Below, piece after piece: positions 46,576 through 58,824 of a stretch of 62,000 nucleotides of DNA; the first letter of the stretch is position 1, and the number at the start of each line of letters is the position of its first letter. The notes beneath the pieces were generated by a model, which saw only the letters and a list, made by a program, of their open reading frames with translations, was not told the origin of the DNA and did no database searches. The DNA comes from Acanthaster planci (lineage: Eukaryota > Echinodermata > Asteroidea > Valvatida > Acanthasteridae): assembly GCF_001949145.1 (NCBI RefSeq), contig NW_019091590.1, positions 1-62,000 of the forward strand. The letters are read 5' to 3'. Both the position numbers and the translations under genes were made by a program.

Positions 46576-49500
46576 ACACAAGAAGTTATCTATGCTTTTT
46601 GTGGCAAATAGGGTGTCTGGACTGTGATGTCATCTCAGGAAGGCGTAGTTCATTTGCTTATTGAAACTATGAGATTTGTTGCTCACTGGCCTGTGGTCAT
46701 GCATTTGATGCCAAATCAAAACAAAAGGAAAATTTAATTCAGTCAAGTATCCAGATAGTACATACACAGAGTTTAGTGTTGAAATGGCTCTGTCACGTCC
46801 GGTTAGAAATTTGCACATCTGCATAAGGGTAAAAGTTAAGCCACCAAAGTGATGCTAAAAATCGTAAAATGAAGCTTTGAAATGAAGTGCAATGAAAAAC
46901 AAAGTTGCGTTCACTACGGCTACATTATAAAATGTACATGCCGTGAGCCAATATTATGCACTGTCTTGCAATCTTGGCCTGAACCTGACTGGTGACTCTT
47001 TGACCTTGCTTGTGTTGCCAACTACAGAGTGCTTGCTAAAGCCACATTGCCAATGTGGAATTATGATGGAAATTCTATTTAATAACTCATTCTGGTGTCA
47101 CAGTGCAGCTTTTAAGTATCGGAATTGTTTGTTCAATCAATAATGCACCCCTGAAAAATGATAAATAAGCTTGTCCAGAAAAGTCGACTGATTATAGGCG
47201 ATCAAGTATTTTCAACTGCTTCTTGGTTTTTGCGTGACAGGTTGCATGACACCTTGCCAAAGTCTTTAAAATATTCTTTAGTCTGTGCCATTTTTAAAAA
47301 TTGTCAGATTGTATTCATGAGGATAAGGTAGTATGGTATTTTCCTGACTTCAATTGTAGTACTCTAAAACTGCTGACACATGTGCCTCCAATCTTTTATG
47401 CACATGGAAATCTCCGCTTTGGTTAAAGTTGTCTGTCATGTGTGTTTCTGCGTCAAGTTGGTTTGTCTCCATTTTGAATGGTCTGAGTTTTGTGGGCGAG
47501 CTCTGAACCAAAGAAGTCCACATAATGTGGGGTTAGAAGACGTGTGGAGTCACACACATCCACACAGTGTTTTTCCCCCTCTGAAAATGGCTCATCAACA
47601 TCAACTTGAAGTTATCAACGTGAAGTAGAATACCTCAGGGAATCGTCAAAAAATTCAGCTCAAAGGAGCCATCATAGTTGGAGAAAAAGGAGCATTTACC
47701 CTGAGTTTTTCTTAACGATAGGAGATCAAAGAAATGTCACCTTTAGGTATGTGAAAGAAGTGTGTGTGTGGGTCTGTACGTACACACTTCCAGGAAGTGA
47801 AGATGTTTTGTGGACTTGCCCATATCCACGTCAGGTTTTAAAACCTCTGGAAAAGAGGTTTTATCTGTTGCAAGATGAAGAGGAACAGTCCCGAAAAGCA
47901 TCAGTAAAATTCAGTTTATGGTAATGTTCAACTTCACGATGGAAGAAAAATCCAGTGTAGGTATTTTCACCGAGTTTTCTTTACAACTGGAAAGCAAACA
48001 AAAGTCCCACACAGGGCATTTAAAATAACTGTATGCGTGGCATCCTAAAAAAGTAAATTCCCAAAATGTAATTGCTATTTTTCTAGCATCTCGGAAGCAA
48101 CAGTTTCCATGCCGAGCCGGAGTCACAACGTAGGAGTGTCCTGCTTGGAATTCCAGAAATAATACCGTGCTACTCTTCCTATCCTGAAAGCAGGGTATTT
48201 TCAGAGTACATGCATGAGGTGTGTTTTTTTTCCGTCAAACCAGCTTCATTGCTGTTTTCAGAGGGTAAGCCTAGTGTATTTTAATTCATCCAGATGGCTG
48301 CTTCTTTGACTTTCATTGAACACGGGAATTTGTTGAGCCAGTAATGCACCTTCGCTGTACATGTATATGTATTATTTTGTTTGAGAACTTGAATCGTTTT
48401 AAAGATTTTTTTTTCTGCTTCATTTTACTGTTTTTACATGTATATATTCCCCAGATATATATATTTCTATTTACCTTGTATGGCTTTAAACATTGTATAT
48501 TTGGACAAAATTGTCTTTTGTATTGGTTCCGGGCAGGGATAATTTGGTCTCGTCGACGTCAAGTTATGTTTTCAGAACTTAAGGCTAGGAATACAGCTTC
48601 AAGGCCTGTTAGTTCTTGGCTCAAAAGCGATCCACGAACGCGAAGTCGTAACACTGCCAAACCAGACTTTTTTATGCTGCGTATTTACAAAAGTTATACA
48701 CACATTTCAACTGGAGTGCATTTTGCTGCAAATATTTAATGACGTCCAGTTTGCTTTGCATTTGTGTATGCTGACCTCCAAAGTGATGGTTTGGTTGGAC
48801 AACATTATTATATGGTGCATACAACTGCTGCGTATTTTTGTATCCATAAATCAACACAGTAATCATATTTATTCATTCAAGCTGTTATTTGTAAGTGCTT
48901 CTGGGCAACTCATTAGACCTCTCCGTTATTAGGTAAAGGAATGCATTATTTCAAGTGAACAGTCAAATAAATGGCAGCAGGTTGAATTAATAAGTTAAAC
49001 AATTTCAATTTCCTTATTTTGGAATTCAGTTTCATTTGCCTGTGTGTTTATTTGTGCTAATGCAAGACCATCGTCCAGAAATGCTATTATTGAACTTGGT
49101 ATTTTCATTGTTTTTAATGTTTGGTAAAATCAGTGATGGTTGCAGCATTTACAAAGGGGCGGGGTTGGTTCCTGGCATTTGGAAAAACAGAGGGCGCCTG
49201 AGCTGAAAGCGGAGTTGGACCTGGACTAAAAAGAAATGTATTTTGGGTCATTTCTGCCTGTTAATTACAGGATTAAATACAAGTAAACGAGTTAACTATT
49301 TTCAAAGGATTAAAATCTTTTGAAGAATTATAAAGATTCGTTGAGAAAATGATTATTCAATATTTTTAAAAGTTGGCATTCGATTTCACAGCCTGTCGCT
49401 CCCGAGTCAGGAGATGTAGCCTCAGGATCACTTATTTTCAGAGGGTTAGAACGTTGATTTTGAATAGTTTAATTATTAATTTTTTTTGTAATCACTGACA

Positions 49501-50787
49501 AGTTTTCCCAGCCAACTTCAGCAAGGGGGGAATCTGCTTATTTTTGTCATTTTAGCACAGATGTTACGCTTTTGTTTGTGATGGGATTTCTTTTCCCTTT
49601 TTCTGACTTCCCTTTTTTCACGCTTAAACAAATTTGTCTCTAAATTGGCCTCGTTGGAGAGGTTGCCGCACGTGGTCCGTGCAGTGTCCCAATTTAAGGA
49701 AAATTCTCCGTAGGAGGAGGCGCTTAAAAGTACCCCTGCAGATTCTTTCGAAGAGAGGGGTCTGCATGTTTGGGCCAAGAAATTGTGGGATTGGGTAAGT
49801 ATGGCCCAAGATCATCTCTGTAGATTTAAGGCACCCGTCTGGGGGCAAAGAAAACAAAAAAGTTGTTGAAAATTTGTCAGAAGAACGTCCGAAAGGTGAG
49901 GAATGTCATTTGAAAAATGACTGCTGAGAAGACGTGGGAACATTCACTTTGGGGGGGGGTGACTTTGTTTTTGGGCGGATAATTAAAAAATTCATTAGTT
50001 AACTTACAAAAAATTGAAAATCAAATGAAATTTTAAGGACCAAACAACACATTGTATTTTATTTGAGAGGCCTCGGGGACTTCAGTTGCCTGCCACGAGG
50101 CTCCAAACTTTGTTGATTTACACTATTTTCGATGGAGCTTGAATTGGTTTAGTGCACCCATGTTCAACACACAGCCACACATGGACCGGTCTTTCGATCT
50201 GCCGCCCTCTGTCATTTCATGACGACTAAAAATTAATACGCTGTCTGTGACCAGATGCTGCACCTGACAGTGACTGTCTGAAAATGCTATGACGAAGCAA
50301 AAATTCCTGTGTTGCACTTTGGCCTTTGAAGACCTTGACATAACAAAGTCAGGCGCTAGGTGCATGACTGATGAGACGCAATAATGAAAATAAAAAGAGC
50401 ATGCAATGTCCGTATTTTCACAGTACGCAGACCGTACGTGGACGTGTTGCAGTGAGCCGTCCGTTGTACCGGTCCACACCTGCTGTCTGGTCGAAAATAA
50501 CGTCTACATCTAGTCACAGCAGGTGAGTGTAAAGCCTGGTCATTACAACTGAACACATCAGCTGGTGTTCTGACTGTTCATCAGATCGTTTAGGAATGGA
50601 CTAATTGTTGCGCCGCACCGTACGTATTTTGTTTTCGTAATAACATGGACTGATTCTACCTCCATGGTAATATTTATAATAATTTAATTATCTCTTTAGT
50701 GATTATGTGTGGTTCTGGAAAGAACTGGTGCTCTACCGGTAGTCGTTTTGGACAGCACATGTAAGTGCTCTGTCCATCATGTCCATC

Positions 50788-50840
50788 GTTAGGAGACTGC
50801 TGGATTCCAATTTCCAGCGGTCTCCTGACGATGGACAGAG
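50788..50840. repeat. Short strong inverted repeat (hairpin)
   Basis: TCCATCGTTAGGAGACTGCT-GGA is mirrored by TCC-AGCGGTCTCCTGACGATGGA with an 8-base loop (TTCCAATT). The arms are about 23 bases with one or two mismatches. It could be a small MITE centre or a transcribed hairpin. Nothing nearby decides. Confidence 0.6.
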
Positions 50841-50959
50841 ATAATTCCACATAGTGTCTCCACAAACCTCCTAGTCCTACCTTATTATTGTAGATCCGGT
50901 AAGCAAACCTTCAAGCATTGTGATTAAAACTCATTACATGGTCCACTTGTAAAAAAAAA

Positions 50960-51112
50960 AAAAGGTCGCATCCAAATTAATGGCTGTGGCTGTGACCGCA
51001 TTGTACAAAGCTGTTGTGGTTGCCGCCTCACCAGCTGCTCTAGTTTCCATACATGTAGGTGTATGCATGCTGCCGCAGCCGCAGCTAATAATTTGGATGC
51101 AGCTTTCACAAA
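50960..51112. repeat. Foldback inverted repeat
   Basis: GCATCCAAATTAATGGCTGT near the left end is complementary to the right end, GCAGCTAATAATTTGGATGC. The arms are about 35 bases around a CAG/CTG-rich centre. A poly-A run lies just outside the left arm. MITE-like, non-coding. Confidence 0.6.
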
Positions 51113-51218
51113 CACACTAATGGTTAAGTGAACCTCAACCTCGTTCCCATGAGCTCGATCTTGCACCACAATACTTTAGAGTCAAGGTTTGGTGACTCTA
51201 CACTCGTACATGTACATG

Positions 51219-52212
51219 TACTGTAATTTTTGGAATATAAGCCGCCCAGCATGCCCAGTGTACAAGTATAAGCCACTTCACACAAAAATCAGCAAATTAA
51301 AACTTAAAGTCAGCACTGCGTATAAGGTGCACTGACTCGCAAGCCGAACCACAGCACTGAAAAACTAACCACGAAGGTCATCGTGCTGAAGCCACTGACG
51401 GATATAAAAAAACCTGGACTTGCAATGCGTTTGTATGAAATAGAAGCCAACCAGCGGCCATTTTATCAAGCTGAATGCAAATGCAAGGGTTGGCTTGCTT
51501 CTGTTGACGCCAGGGAGAACAAAGGCGGGCATTGCCGGGCAAGCTTTGTATTCGGCTAAGTAAAATAGCCGCAAGTGGATTCAATGATCTCTATTTTTAA
51601 GCTGATTAAGGGCATTGGGAGTCCAGATTGTTTTATATACGTCCGTAGCTGAAGCACCAATACAGCATGTATAGTACATGTATGTTAATTAAATGGTTCC
51701 AATACACGTGCAATCCTAATAAAAGTATAAAGCAAAAAGCCAACGAGTGTCACCATAAAAAGTGAATTTTAAGTTCTCCAATTTAATATTTGTTGGTGGG
51801 CTGGATGTGGATGGTGGTCTTGCATGGGCCCAGCATCAGCTCTTCCCTGGTTTCCAGCAGCCAGCAAAAGTCATGCAGTCAGGATGTACATGTACAATAA
51901 AATCTTGCTAGATGTACATGAAGAGCTAAATCAGTCAAGTCGAAAAATCGTTTCATCTCGTGACTTGACTATTTCTTACCAAAATAATCGGCTTTTAAAA
52001 TACCTCTGCAACTGTCCACAAAACATGTACATACGGTAATCTCAAGGATTTTGTGATGCTGATCTTTAAAACACCGCCAAAAAAATCGCTTCAACAATGA
52101 AAAATCTGCCGCGAGACCTTGGTTTGAGTGATCACATTGGAACTGCTTGTGTTGCATGCATGCTGCACATGGCATGGCACACACGGCTTATATTCCAAAA
52201 TTTATGGTAGAT
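51219..52212. mobile_element. Non-autonomous DNA transposon with terminal inverted repeats
   Basis: The left end CTGTAATTTTTGGAATATAA-GCCG is inverted relative to the right end CGGC-TTATATTCCAAAATTTATGG. The element is about 1 kb with no transposase-like frame. TA-rich flanks fit a TA target-site preference, but the duplication was not proven. Confidence 0.7.
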
Positions 52213-52845
52213 GTTCGGGAGTAGTCATTTCCAAAGCACGTAACAGAAGGTCACTAAATTTGAATGTGGGATCGTCAAAAAGGCTGTTTTTTGGATTTTT
52301 TTTTTCAATAAACATAAAATAACATTAGAAATTTATTTCAAAAAATAATTTTTTAAATTAGGGGTAATTGTATGTACATGCATGTCTTAGCCACAGGGGG
52401 GGATGATCACCTACTATTTTATTTAATGTGGCCTTAAAATATTAATAATAGTAACAACTGCATTGCTTAAGTGCTTAATACAATTAAGTACCTAAGCACT
52501 TTTCCATTCCATTGTGAAACAACTTGCCTGGGACATTTTCTGGTTCAATTTCTCATGCTGATTGAATTTGAATTCAAAGAAAAAACAAAGTGAGGTGAAG
52601 TTTATTATGGATAAGAGTTCAACATGTAGAGACATCACCAGTTTCCCCTTGCAGTAGTTTATTAGCCATCAGAGAGTGATGAGATTCCCAAAAAGTCAAA
52701 GTTAGCACTGAAAATGTTAAACCATTGACTTAGAATACAGAAATTTGCAGATCAGTCCCATAGAGGTTGTACACAGGGTAGCAAATGATGTCCAGATATG
52801 GAACTCATTGGGATGAATACAACATGTCATGCACAGTACATGTAT

Positions 52846-53053
52846 GTGGTGGCTGGTAGACTTGTAGAACTCTTGCCCAAGAGGGAGCTCTACAGTATGT
52901 GGTGGCAGGGTAGACTTGTAGAACTCTTGCCCAAGAGGGAGCTCTTCAGTGTGTGGTGGCTGGGTAGACTTGTAGAACTCTTGCCCAAGAGGGAGCTCTT
53001 CAGTGTGTGGTGGCTGGGTAGACTTGTAGAACTCTTGCCCAAGAGGGAGCTCT
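52846..53053. repeat. 54-base tandem repeat, about four units
   Basis: Units of the form GTGGTGGCTGGGTAGACTTG-TAGAACTCTTGCCCAAGAGG-GAGCTCTTCAGTGT are repeated head to tail with few differences; the first unit lacks one G. Each unit contains a short palindromic GAGCTC. The array ends about 215 bases before the FAM210 start codon. Its open frame is probably repeat-driven. Confidence 0.9.
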
Positions 53054-53269
53054 CATTCTGTTCAGGTTACATGTACATGTAGTTACAAAATAACTGATTT
53101 GAGAACACTTTTGTAACTGCAAAATACTGTGTATTTTTTCTTGCTTTGCATGACCATTATTTTTTATGAAAACGGGACTGTTTCTCCTTCTTTGTATAGC
53201 GTGTTCACGTCTATAGCAGATTTTGTTGACCGATGATAAGTGACATGAACACCACTTCGTAGCATCATC

Positions 53270-54547
53270 ATGTACAGGCTTCCAGTTGTTATCCAAGGTC
53301 ACCAGCGAGTGGCCAACAGGCTTCGCACGGAAGACGCCAAGAAGGTTGTGGAGAAGGCCTTCCAGCAGCTCAAGAAACAGCCAGACCCGAAGGCGCGTCA
53401 CCTGGACCACCTCCAAACTATCTCCCAGGGTGTCCAGCGAGAGCAGTTTCACACGGGTGGACGCTACCCGGCCAGTGGCAAGGCACTGTTTGGGGATGCC
53501 TATGAAGAGTGGTCTGATGATATGGCCTGCATATTGCAAGGCACTTGCCTCCCCGGCAGTACCAAGTACTGCCGGACCAAGTCCATGTTTGGAAAACTGG
53601 AACAGGGGGACGTTATGCAGGGAACATTAGGCTCTAAGGTGCGTCTGATGTCCACCTTGGGCCTGGCAGCGGCTCCGCATTTCCGCGGAGTCCACACGTT
53701 GGCCGCCCCATCATGCGTTAAACCTCAAGCGATGCCCCTGAAGAATGCCCACAAAGGAGATGGCACTCCTGTGAATGTGCGCATGAAGTCCGGACTCCCC
53801 CGAGAGCTGTGGAATGATGAGATTGCGTGTATCCTGCAGGGCACCTGCCTGCCCGGCAGCACCCGCTACTGCCGCACCAAGTCCATGTTTGGCTCCCTGG
53901 AGTTGGTGGACGTCATGCAAGGGGTGCCACGTCGGTCCTACAGCACCCAGCCTTCGTCCAATGGTAACCCCTCACCCGATGCCAGTGCCCAGCTCACACA
54001 GCGACAGCGGCTGAAGCGTGCTGTAAAGGACTATGGCTCAACTGTCATCGTCTTTCATGTCTGCATCTCACTGATGTCACTTGGAGGATTTTATCTTGCC
54101 GTCTCCAGGTGAGTTTATGAACATCCTTTTGTAAGAAACTTGCATTAACGGGAGTGAAAACAATGTAAGGACAAACGATTGGGACCAAAAATTTCCCTGT
54201 TATAAGCAGAATAGAGCTCTCATTAACGAGGTCTGACTGTACTGTTACGAGGCTACCTTTGAAAGCATATTTGCTCCTCAGATTTTTGTTGACTTTATTT
54301 CACACCCCGCCCGCCACCCCACAGCGGCCTAGATGTACCGGCTCTCTTGACTACCATCGGGTTCAGCTCAGAACTCGTCGCTTCTCGCATTGCCACTGGC
54401 ACCAGCACATTCCTGATGGCCTATGGCGTTCACAAGCTGTTTGCCCCAGCCCGGATCGCCGTCACCCTGACTTGCACGCCGTTCATTGTACGCTACCTGC
54501 GTGGTGTTGGCATCTTGAAGGTGAAACCGGTTACACTTGGTAAATAA
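53270..54547 (+). CDS. FAM210B: FAM210 family (DUF1279) mitochondrial membrane protein, two exons
   Basis: Exons 53270-54108 and 54325-54547 (phase-2 junction) give 353 aa. An in-frame TGA just upstream supports the start. The DUF1279 domain runs from about residue 244 to 347: a basic LKRAVKDYGS start, two hydrophobic segments (STVIVFHVCISLMSLGGFYL and a second around the exon 2 start), and ATGTSTFLMAYGVHKLFAPA, ending near RYLRGVGILK. Family knowledge: FAM210A/B sit in mitochondria; FAM210B has been linked to erythroid iron/haem metabolism and FAM210A to mitochondrial translation. The protein is much longer than human FAM210B (192 aa) because of a 240-residue N-terminal region. Within it, a roughly 38-residue cysteine module occurs twice, at W81 and W181, exactly 100 residues apart. 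An invertebrate probably has one FAM210 gene, so the B symbol rests on the neighbouring Aurora gene. AATAAA overlaps the stop codon. Confidence 0.92.
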
Positions 54548-54548
54548 A
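54543..54548 (+). terminator. AATAAA overlapping the FAM210 stop codon
   Basis: The last codons read GGT AAA TAA, and the following ATAAAG makes AATAAA inside the stop. If used, the 3'UTR would be only about 20 bases. A later AATAAA near 56146 is an alternative. Confidence 0.3.
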
Positions 54549-57500
54549 GGAGAACTTCTGGATGTTTTTCTTTCTTTCTTTTGTTTTTTGCTGTATATAT
54601 TTTCCGGATAATGTGCATCTTACTCAGCAGTGGCACAATTGAAAGCAAGTACATGTATTTTACAAGTTTGAATGTTGGCATTTGAAAATCTGTCCACATG
54701 GGATTGTGTGTCTTAGAAAAGCATTTTTGTAGATACATGTACCGATACGTGTAAAATCCACCCCAAGCTGAAGTGCACCCCCAATTGGTGAAAGAGACAG
54801 GTAGTAATAAGCGGGTTCTTGCACGTGTTTTGCGTATGCGCGAAGACCATACATTCCAGAATAAATGTCTTACGAGCACTCAGCATGCTCCGCGAATGTA
54901 GTTGCGCACCTCATGGCGTGCCTATTTGGTGAGTACCAAAAAAGCACGCCCTCTTTTGTTCCACTCGGAGCAGAAAAAGATGGATGCATAAGCCAGATTT
55001 TTGGAAAATCAGGGGAAGGGAATGACAACATCTTGATTTTAATTTTGTGGTGTTCAGTAAATTGTTGATAGTTTACCACGTAGTGAATTTTAATGGAGGG
55101 ATTGCACTTCATGTTTTTTCAATGGTTGCTTGCCATGTTAAAGAAACCTTTACCGAGTACCAGCTGCAATGGGTTTATAGGGCCAAATATCAACTTTTTT
55201 TCTTGGTTATGTTTTGTTTGTAGTACATGTAATATGCTTTGTCTTTAAACTTAGAGATCAACCAAGTTTTATTGTCAGACTGAAAAAAGTTTGCACGGTG
55301 GATTGTTTTTGGTAGAACCAGTCGTGTTTTGGCTTATTGGTTCAGGAGTCCAGTCCAGCTTGGATGGATTATTGTGTTCCTGAGAAATACTTATACATGT
55401 ACATACACGTATATCCTGGATAAGTGAGCTTTCTGAGGAACACATGTACATGTACAGTGCTTTGATTTGACAACTTTAACAAAATAGTTGTGAATTCAAT
55501 GCCAAGCACAATCTTTAAAGATGCTACAATGTTTCTGTGGGTTAATTTGAGGTGCCAATAATCATTTTTGAAATAACTGAATCCAGCGACTTCTGCGCTG
55601 TAAAAGTTGGAACCCTGCTATTTTTGAATTCCCAGGAGGTGGTCAGTGTTCCATCTTGTCCTTAATTGACTAGCATTGGTGAGATATGTTGCATTGATCT
55701 TGCACGAGGTCATTGCCTACAAACTTGTGCATTGCACTTCAAGAAGAATTCCTCTTTACATGCAAATAGGCCTGAAAGTGTAGAGTAAAAACACTGAAGC
55801 GAAGGTCACAGTTGTAACTAGTGAACTTTGATTTACACTGAAATTTATCATCCAAGGTGAAGTTACAGGTATAGCACCAAAAACAAGTTTTAGCCACTTT
55901 GCAGTTTCAATAATACAAAGCACATTTATTAACCATGTGTAAAGAACAGCTTGAATCTGAATGCAGCAGATACACCTGTCAATAATCCTCCAGTAGATAC
56001 ATTATAATATCAAGCGAGAGTAAATACATCTTGCCTTTTTATGATCAGGGCATTTCAAGATGTAACTTCATGTACCTGTATAAAGATCAGCAGAAAGAAA
56101 GTAAACTCTGCCTGTATGCAGGGACATTTAATTGTAATTGTAAATAAAGCCACATTGTAAAGCATTGGGATAATGTACAGATTTGAGATCAAGTAGAGAT
56201 TTATGCATGCATTCCCTGATCTTGTCTGTCATCCGAGGTTAAGAAAATTGTACTTTCACAAACAGCTGTGATCAAGGAATGAAAACACTTGATCGATATT
56301 TTCAACTTCATTATGAGGCAGTTTTATACATGCCTCCCTGTGAGTTAATGTGATTCATTTAACAAATGGAGAAGAAACAAAATTGTACATGCACATATGA
56401 ATTATTGGGCTTTGAGAGAAAAGTTATAACATTTCAACCTTTTTCATCAGCAAAACAACCCTACCAATATTTTCGGCTCCAAATATTCTACTTATGTAGC
56501 CCCACGGGGACAGATTCTGCAGCCAAAGAGATCGTGATCTTTACAGAACAAATATCAAAGATTTATTGAACCAATTTACACATACTGATCGGAAACTTTG
56601 CGCTGATGCTACAGTGAACATGGTACTCGGAAAATAATTAATTCCTGCAATGATAACATACATACATTGGACACTACATTACCGGGAACAAGAATTTCTA
56701 CAACTAATGTGTACTCGCCACTAGTGTACCGTTTGAAGAGAGTTATTTAATATGTGCCTTCAGAATCTTTTGCTCTTGGTCTTTTTCTTTCAAAATTAAA
56801 GAGCGCTTTTCTTGCTTTTGTAACTATTTAAGCTTTAAGGGCACGTGTTATGTTTTCCCGGACAGTTTCCTTGCACATTTAAGTCAAGCCTGTTTTTTAT
56901 ATATACTAAAAGAAACATTTTCAGATGTGAAATTTGAACAAAGTTGCAAATTACTCAGAAAGAAATAAATTAATATGTAGTTTATCAAGTGTTTATGTTC
57001 CCTGTTGCTTAAACCCTTTCCCATTTTAAGAGCATACATTATACATAACACAAATCTTTTCTAAATTTTACATTATATAACTGAAGTTTCAATTCTTTAA
57101 AATCAAAATATCATGTCACACTTTATCACAGACAGGCATAAACACAATCACAAAAGTTAAAAAGGAAACCGTTGATATTAAATTGAAATTATTCTATATT
57201 TGAAATAGAGTGGCATTATAATTTTACCAGCAGTCCTGGGTTTGGAGCCAACAAGCTTTATCTGTGTTATCGTGTATCATGCTCACTTTGCAAAGGTCGA
57301 GATCTTTGAATTGTTCAAGATGAATTATCTATCGACTTTACCACCCTGTCTTGCATGCACCGTCAGTGAAACATCAACTAGAAATAGTCTTTTGTGTAAC
57401 TTACATGTAAGTAGTGCACAATTTAACCAATGCTTGGTTTCATCATGCTAGTGACGTAGACAGGAAAGGTCAAAGCTTTCTTGAAACTTGTTCTATCCAG

Positions 57501-58824
57501 AATATATGCATATTCAGCACCTACTTTTTAAATCGTTTAGTGCTTGTAAATAAGCTACCGAAGACAAGTCTAGCTCCACGCCCCAAACAAACCCTCAAGT
57601 TGGTGTGACGAGGCTTTGCCGACTATTATGATTCAGATGAACAGAAAATTCCTCAACGAGCAGTTTCAAAGTTTCATCACCATTTGTACGCAGAAATAGT
57701 GAAAGTGCATCAGCTACTGTTCTGAACTCTGCATATGTGTTTAGAAAATGAACAAGCTACAAAACCTAAAACCCGTTGTATTCTAGGTATGCATGTTATC
57801 TGTGCTTTTTCTTATTGCAGTTGCTGGATCTTTGGGGATTGAACTTGATAAAATACAAGATACTTTATTGTGTGCCCGGCACAAGGGTGTTCAGCAATTT
57901 TTTAAAATGCACCTCCCATTCACCATAATGTACTGCTTAATACACCTGTCGGGCAGGAACGAAACTGCTTAGATTTAATACAAAATGTACAATATATTGT
58001 TACATTTCCAGATGGCATGGTCCACATAATGTACATGTACAGTGTGTAATTCAGATTGCTTAAAGAAAAGAAGGTTCATATGTCCATGCCCGTCAGAACT
58101 TGGAAACGGTAAAATTGGGAGACACTGTTGAACTGACTTGTGTGTGGACCTGAGGTTTACTTTTCAGTAAAGCCGAGAAGTTACATGTATTTACAATTTC
58201 ATTTCAAAAGGTGTATATTTTCTATGGCTAACCCCTGTGCACAAACCGGTGCATGTGCAACGGGGCGTCTGATGCTGATAAGAATATGTAGATACTGGCT
58301 GCATTAGGTTGCTGTCGCTGCAGAACTGAAATCTGGCCAGCTTAAGTTGCTCAGTGTACATGCATGAAATGCTATCAAAGGTCAACTTGGCTCCCGTAAA
58401 TCTTTCACACTACTCCTTTACAAGCCGTGACACAAGTGAATTATACTGCAACTGAGCGCAGCAGAAAGAAATCGTGGTACTGTATGTCCCCTGCCTGCAA
58501 GTGATGTACAAAGGTTGCGGTGCACTATGCTCCAATGAAGAACCATTGTAAGTGCTGCTTCTGTTAGACATGTGGACGATCTGATGGATGACTGCCGATG
58601 AGTGCAACAAAGTCGGTGCAATCCCAGAAATCCGTATGTTACAGATACATGTACCCAGAAATATGAATACAATCGACTCGTCCACTAATTAGTAGCTTAC
58701 ACCTGCCCAATCTCATTATTGCAGTTGAATTTTTGGGTCCTGACGATGATGAAATCTACATATGTACACCAGCACCACACAGGGGCCAAGGGCTAAACAG
58801 CTGCATCCCGGCAGACTGTGGAGG
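54548..58824. other. Convergent 3' region between FAM210 and Aurora
   Basis: About 4.3 kb holding the 3'UTRs of two genes that point at each other. No exon is supported. It is AT-rich with scattered ACATGTACATGT motifs. FAM210 could end at 54548 or near 56146. Aurora could end near 57864. Confidence 0.5.
57864..57869 (-). terminator. Candidate polyadenylation signal for the Aurora gene
   Basis: AATAAA on the minus strand about 960 bases beyond the Aurora stop codon. It was the first exact match I noticed downstream. Confidence 0.35.

Larger units (their letters stand above)
45733..53269. other. ADCK5 3' region and intergenic DNA
   Basis: About 7.5 kb with no supported coding exon. AATAAA at 46570-46575 is a candidate 3' end for ADCK5. 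A small perfect hairpin (AAAACCTCT/AGAGGTTTT) lies near 47836. Between 50790 and 53055 are a 23-base-arm hairpin, a foldback repeat, a 1-kb TIR element and a 54-base tandem repeat. Short frames at 48344-48739, 49518-49857 and 50123-50556 show no recognisable domain. Confidence 0.5.

Noticed and set aside
49518-49857. Overlapping minus-strand frames of 77-86 codons
   Set aside because: No homology, no splice context and no codon pattern; treated as chance.
52846-53053. Possible CRISPR-like or coding repeat upstream of FAM210
   Set aside because: The units are directly adjacent with no spacers, and the host is eukaryotic; a tandem repeat explains it.
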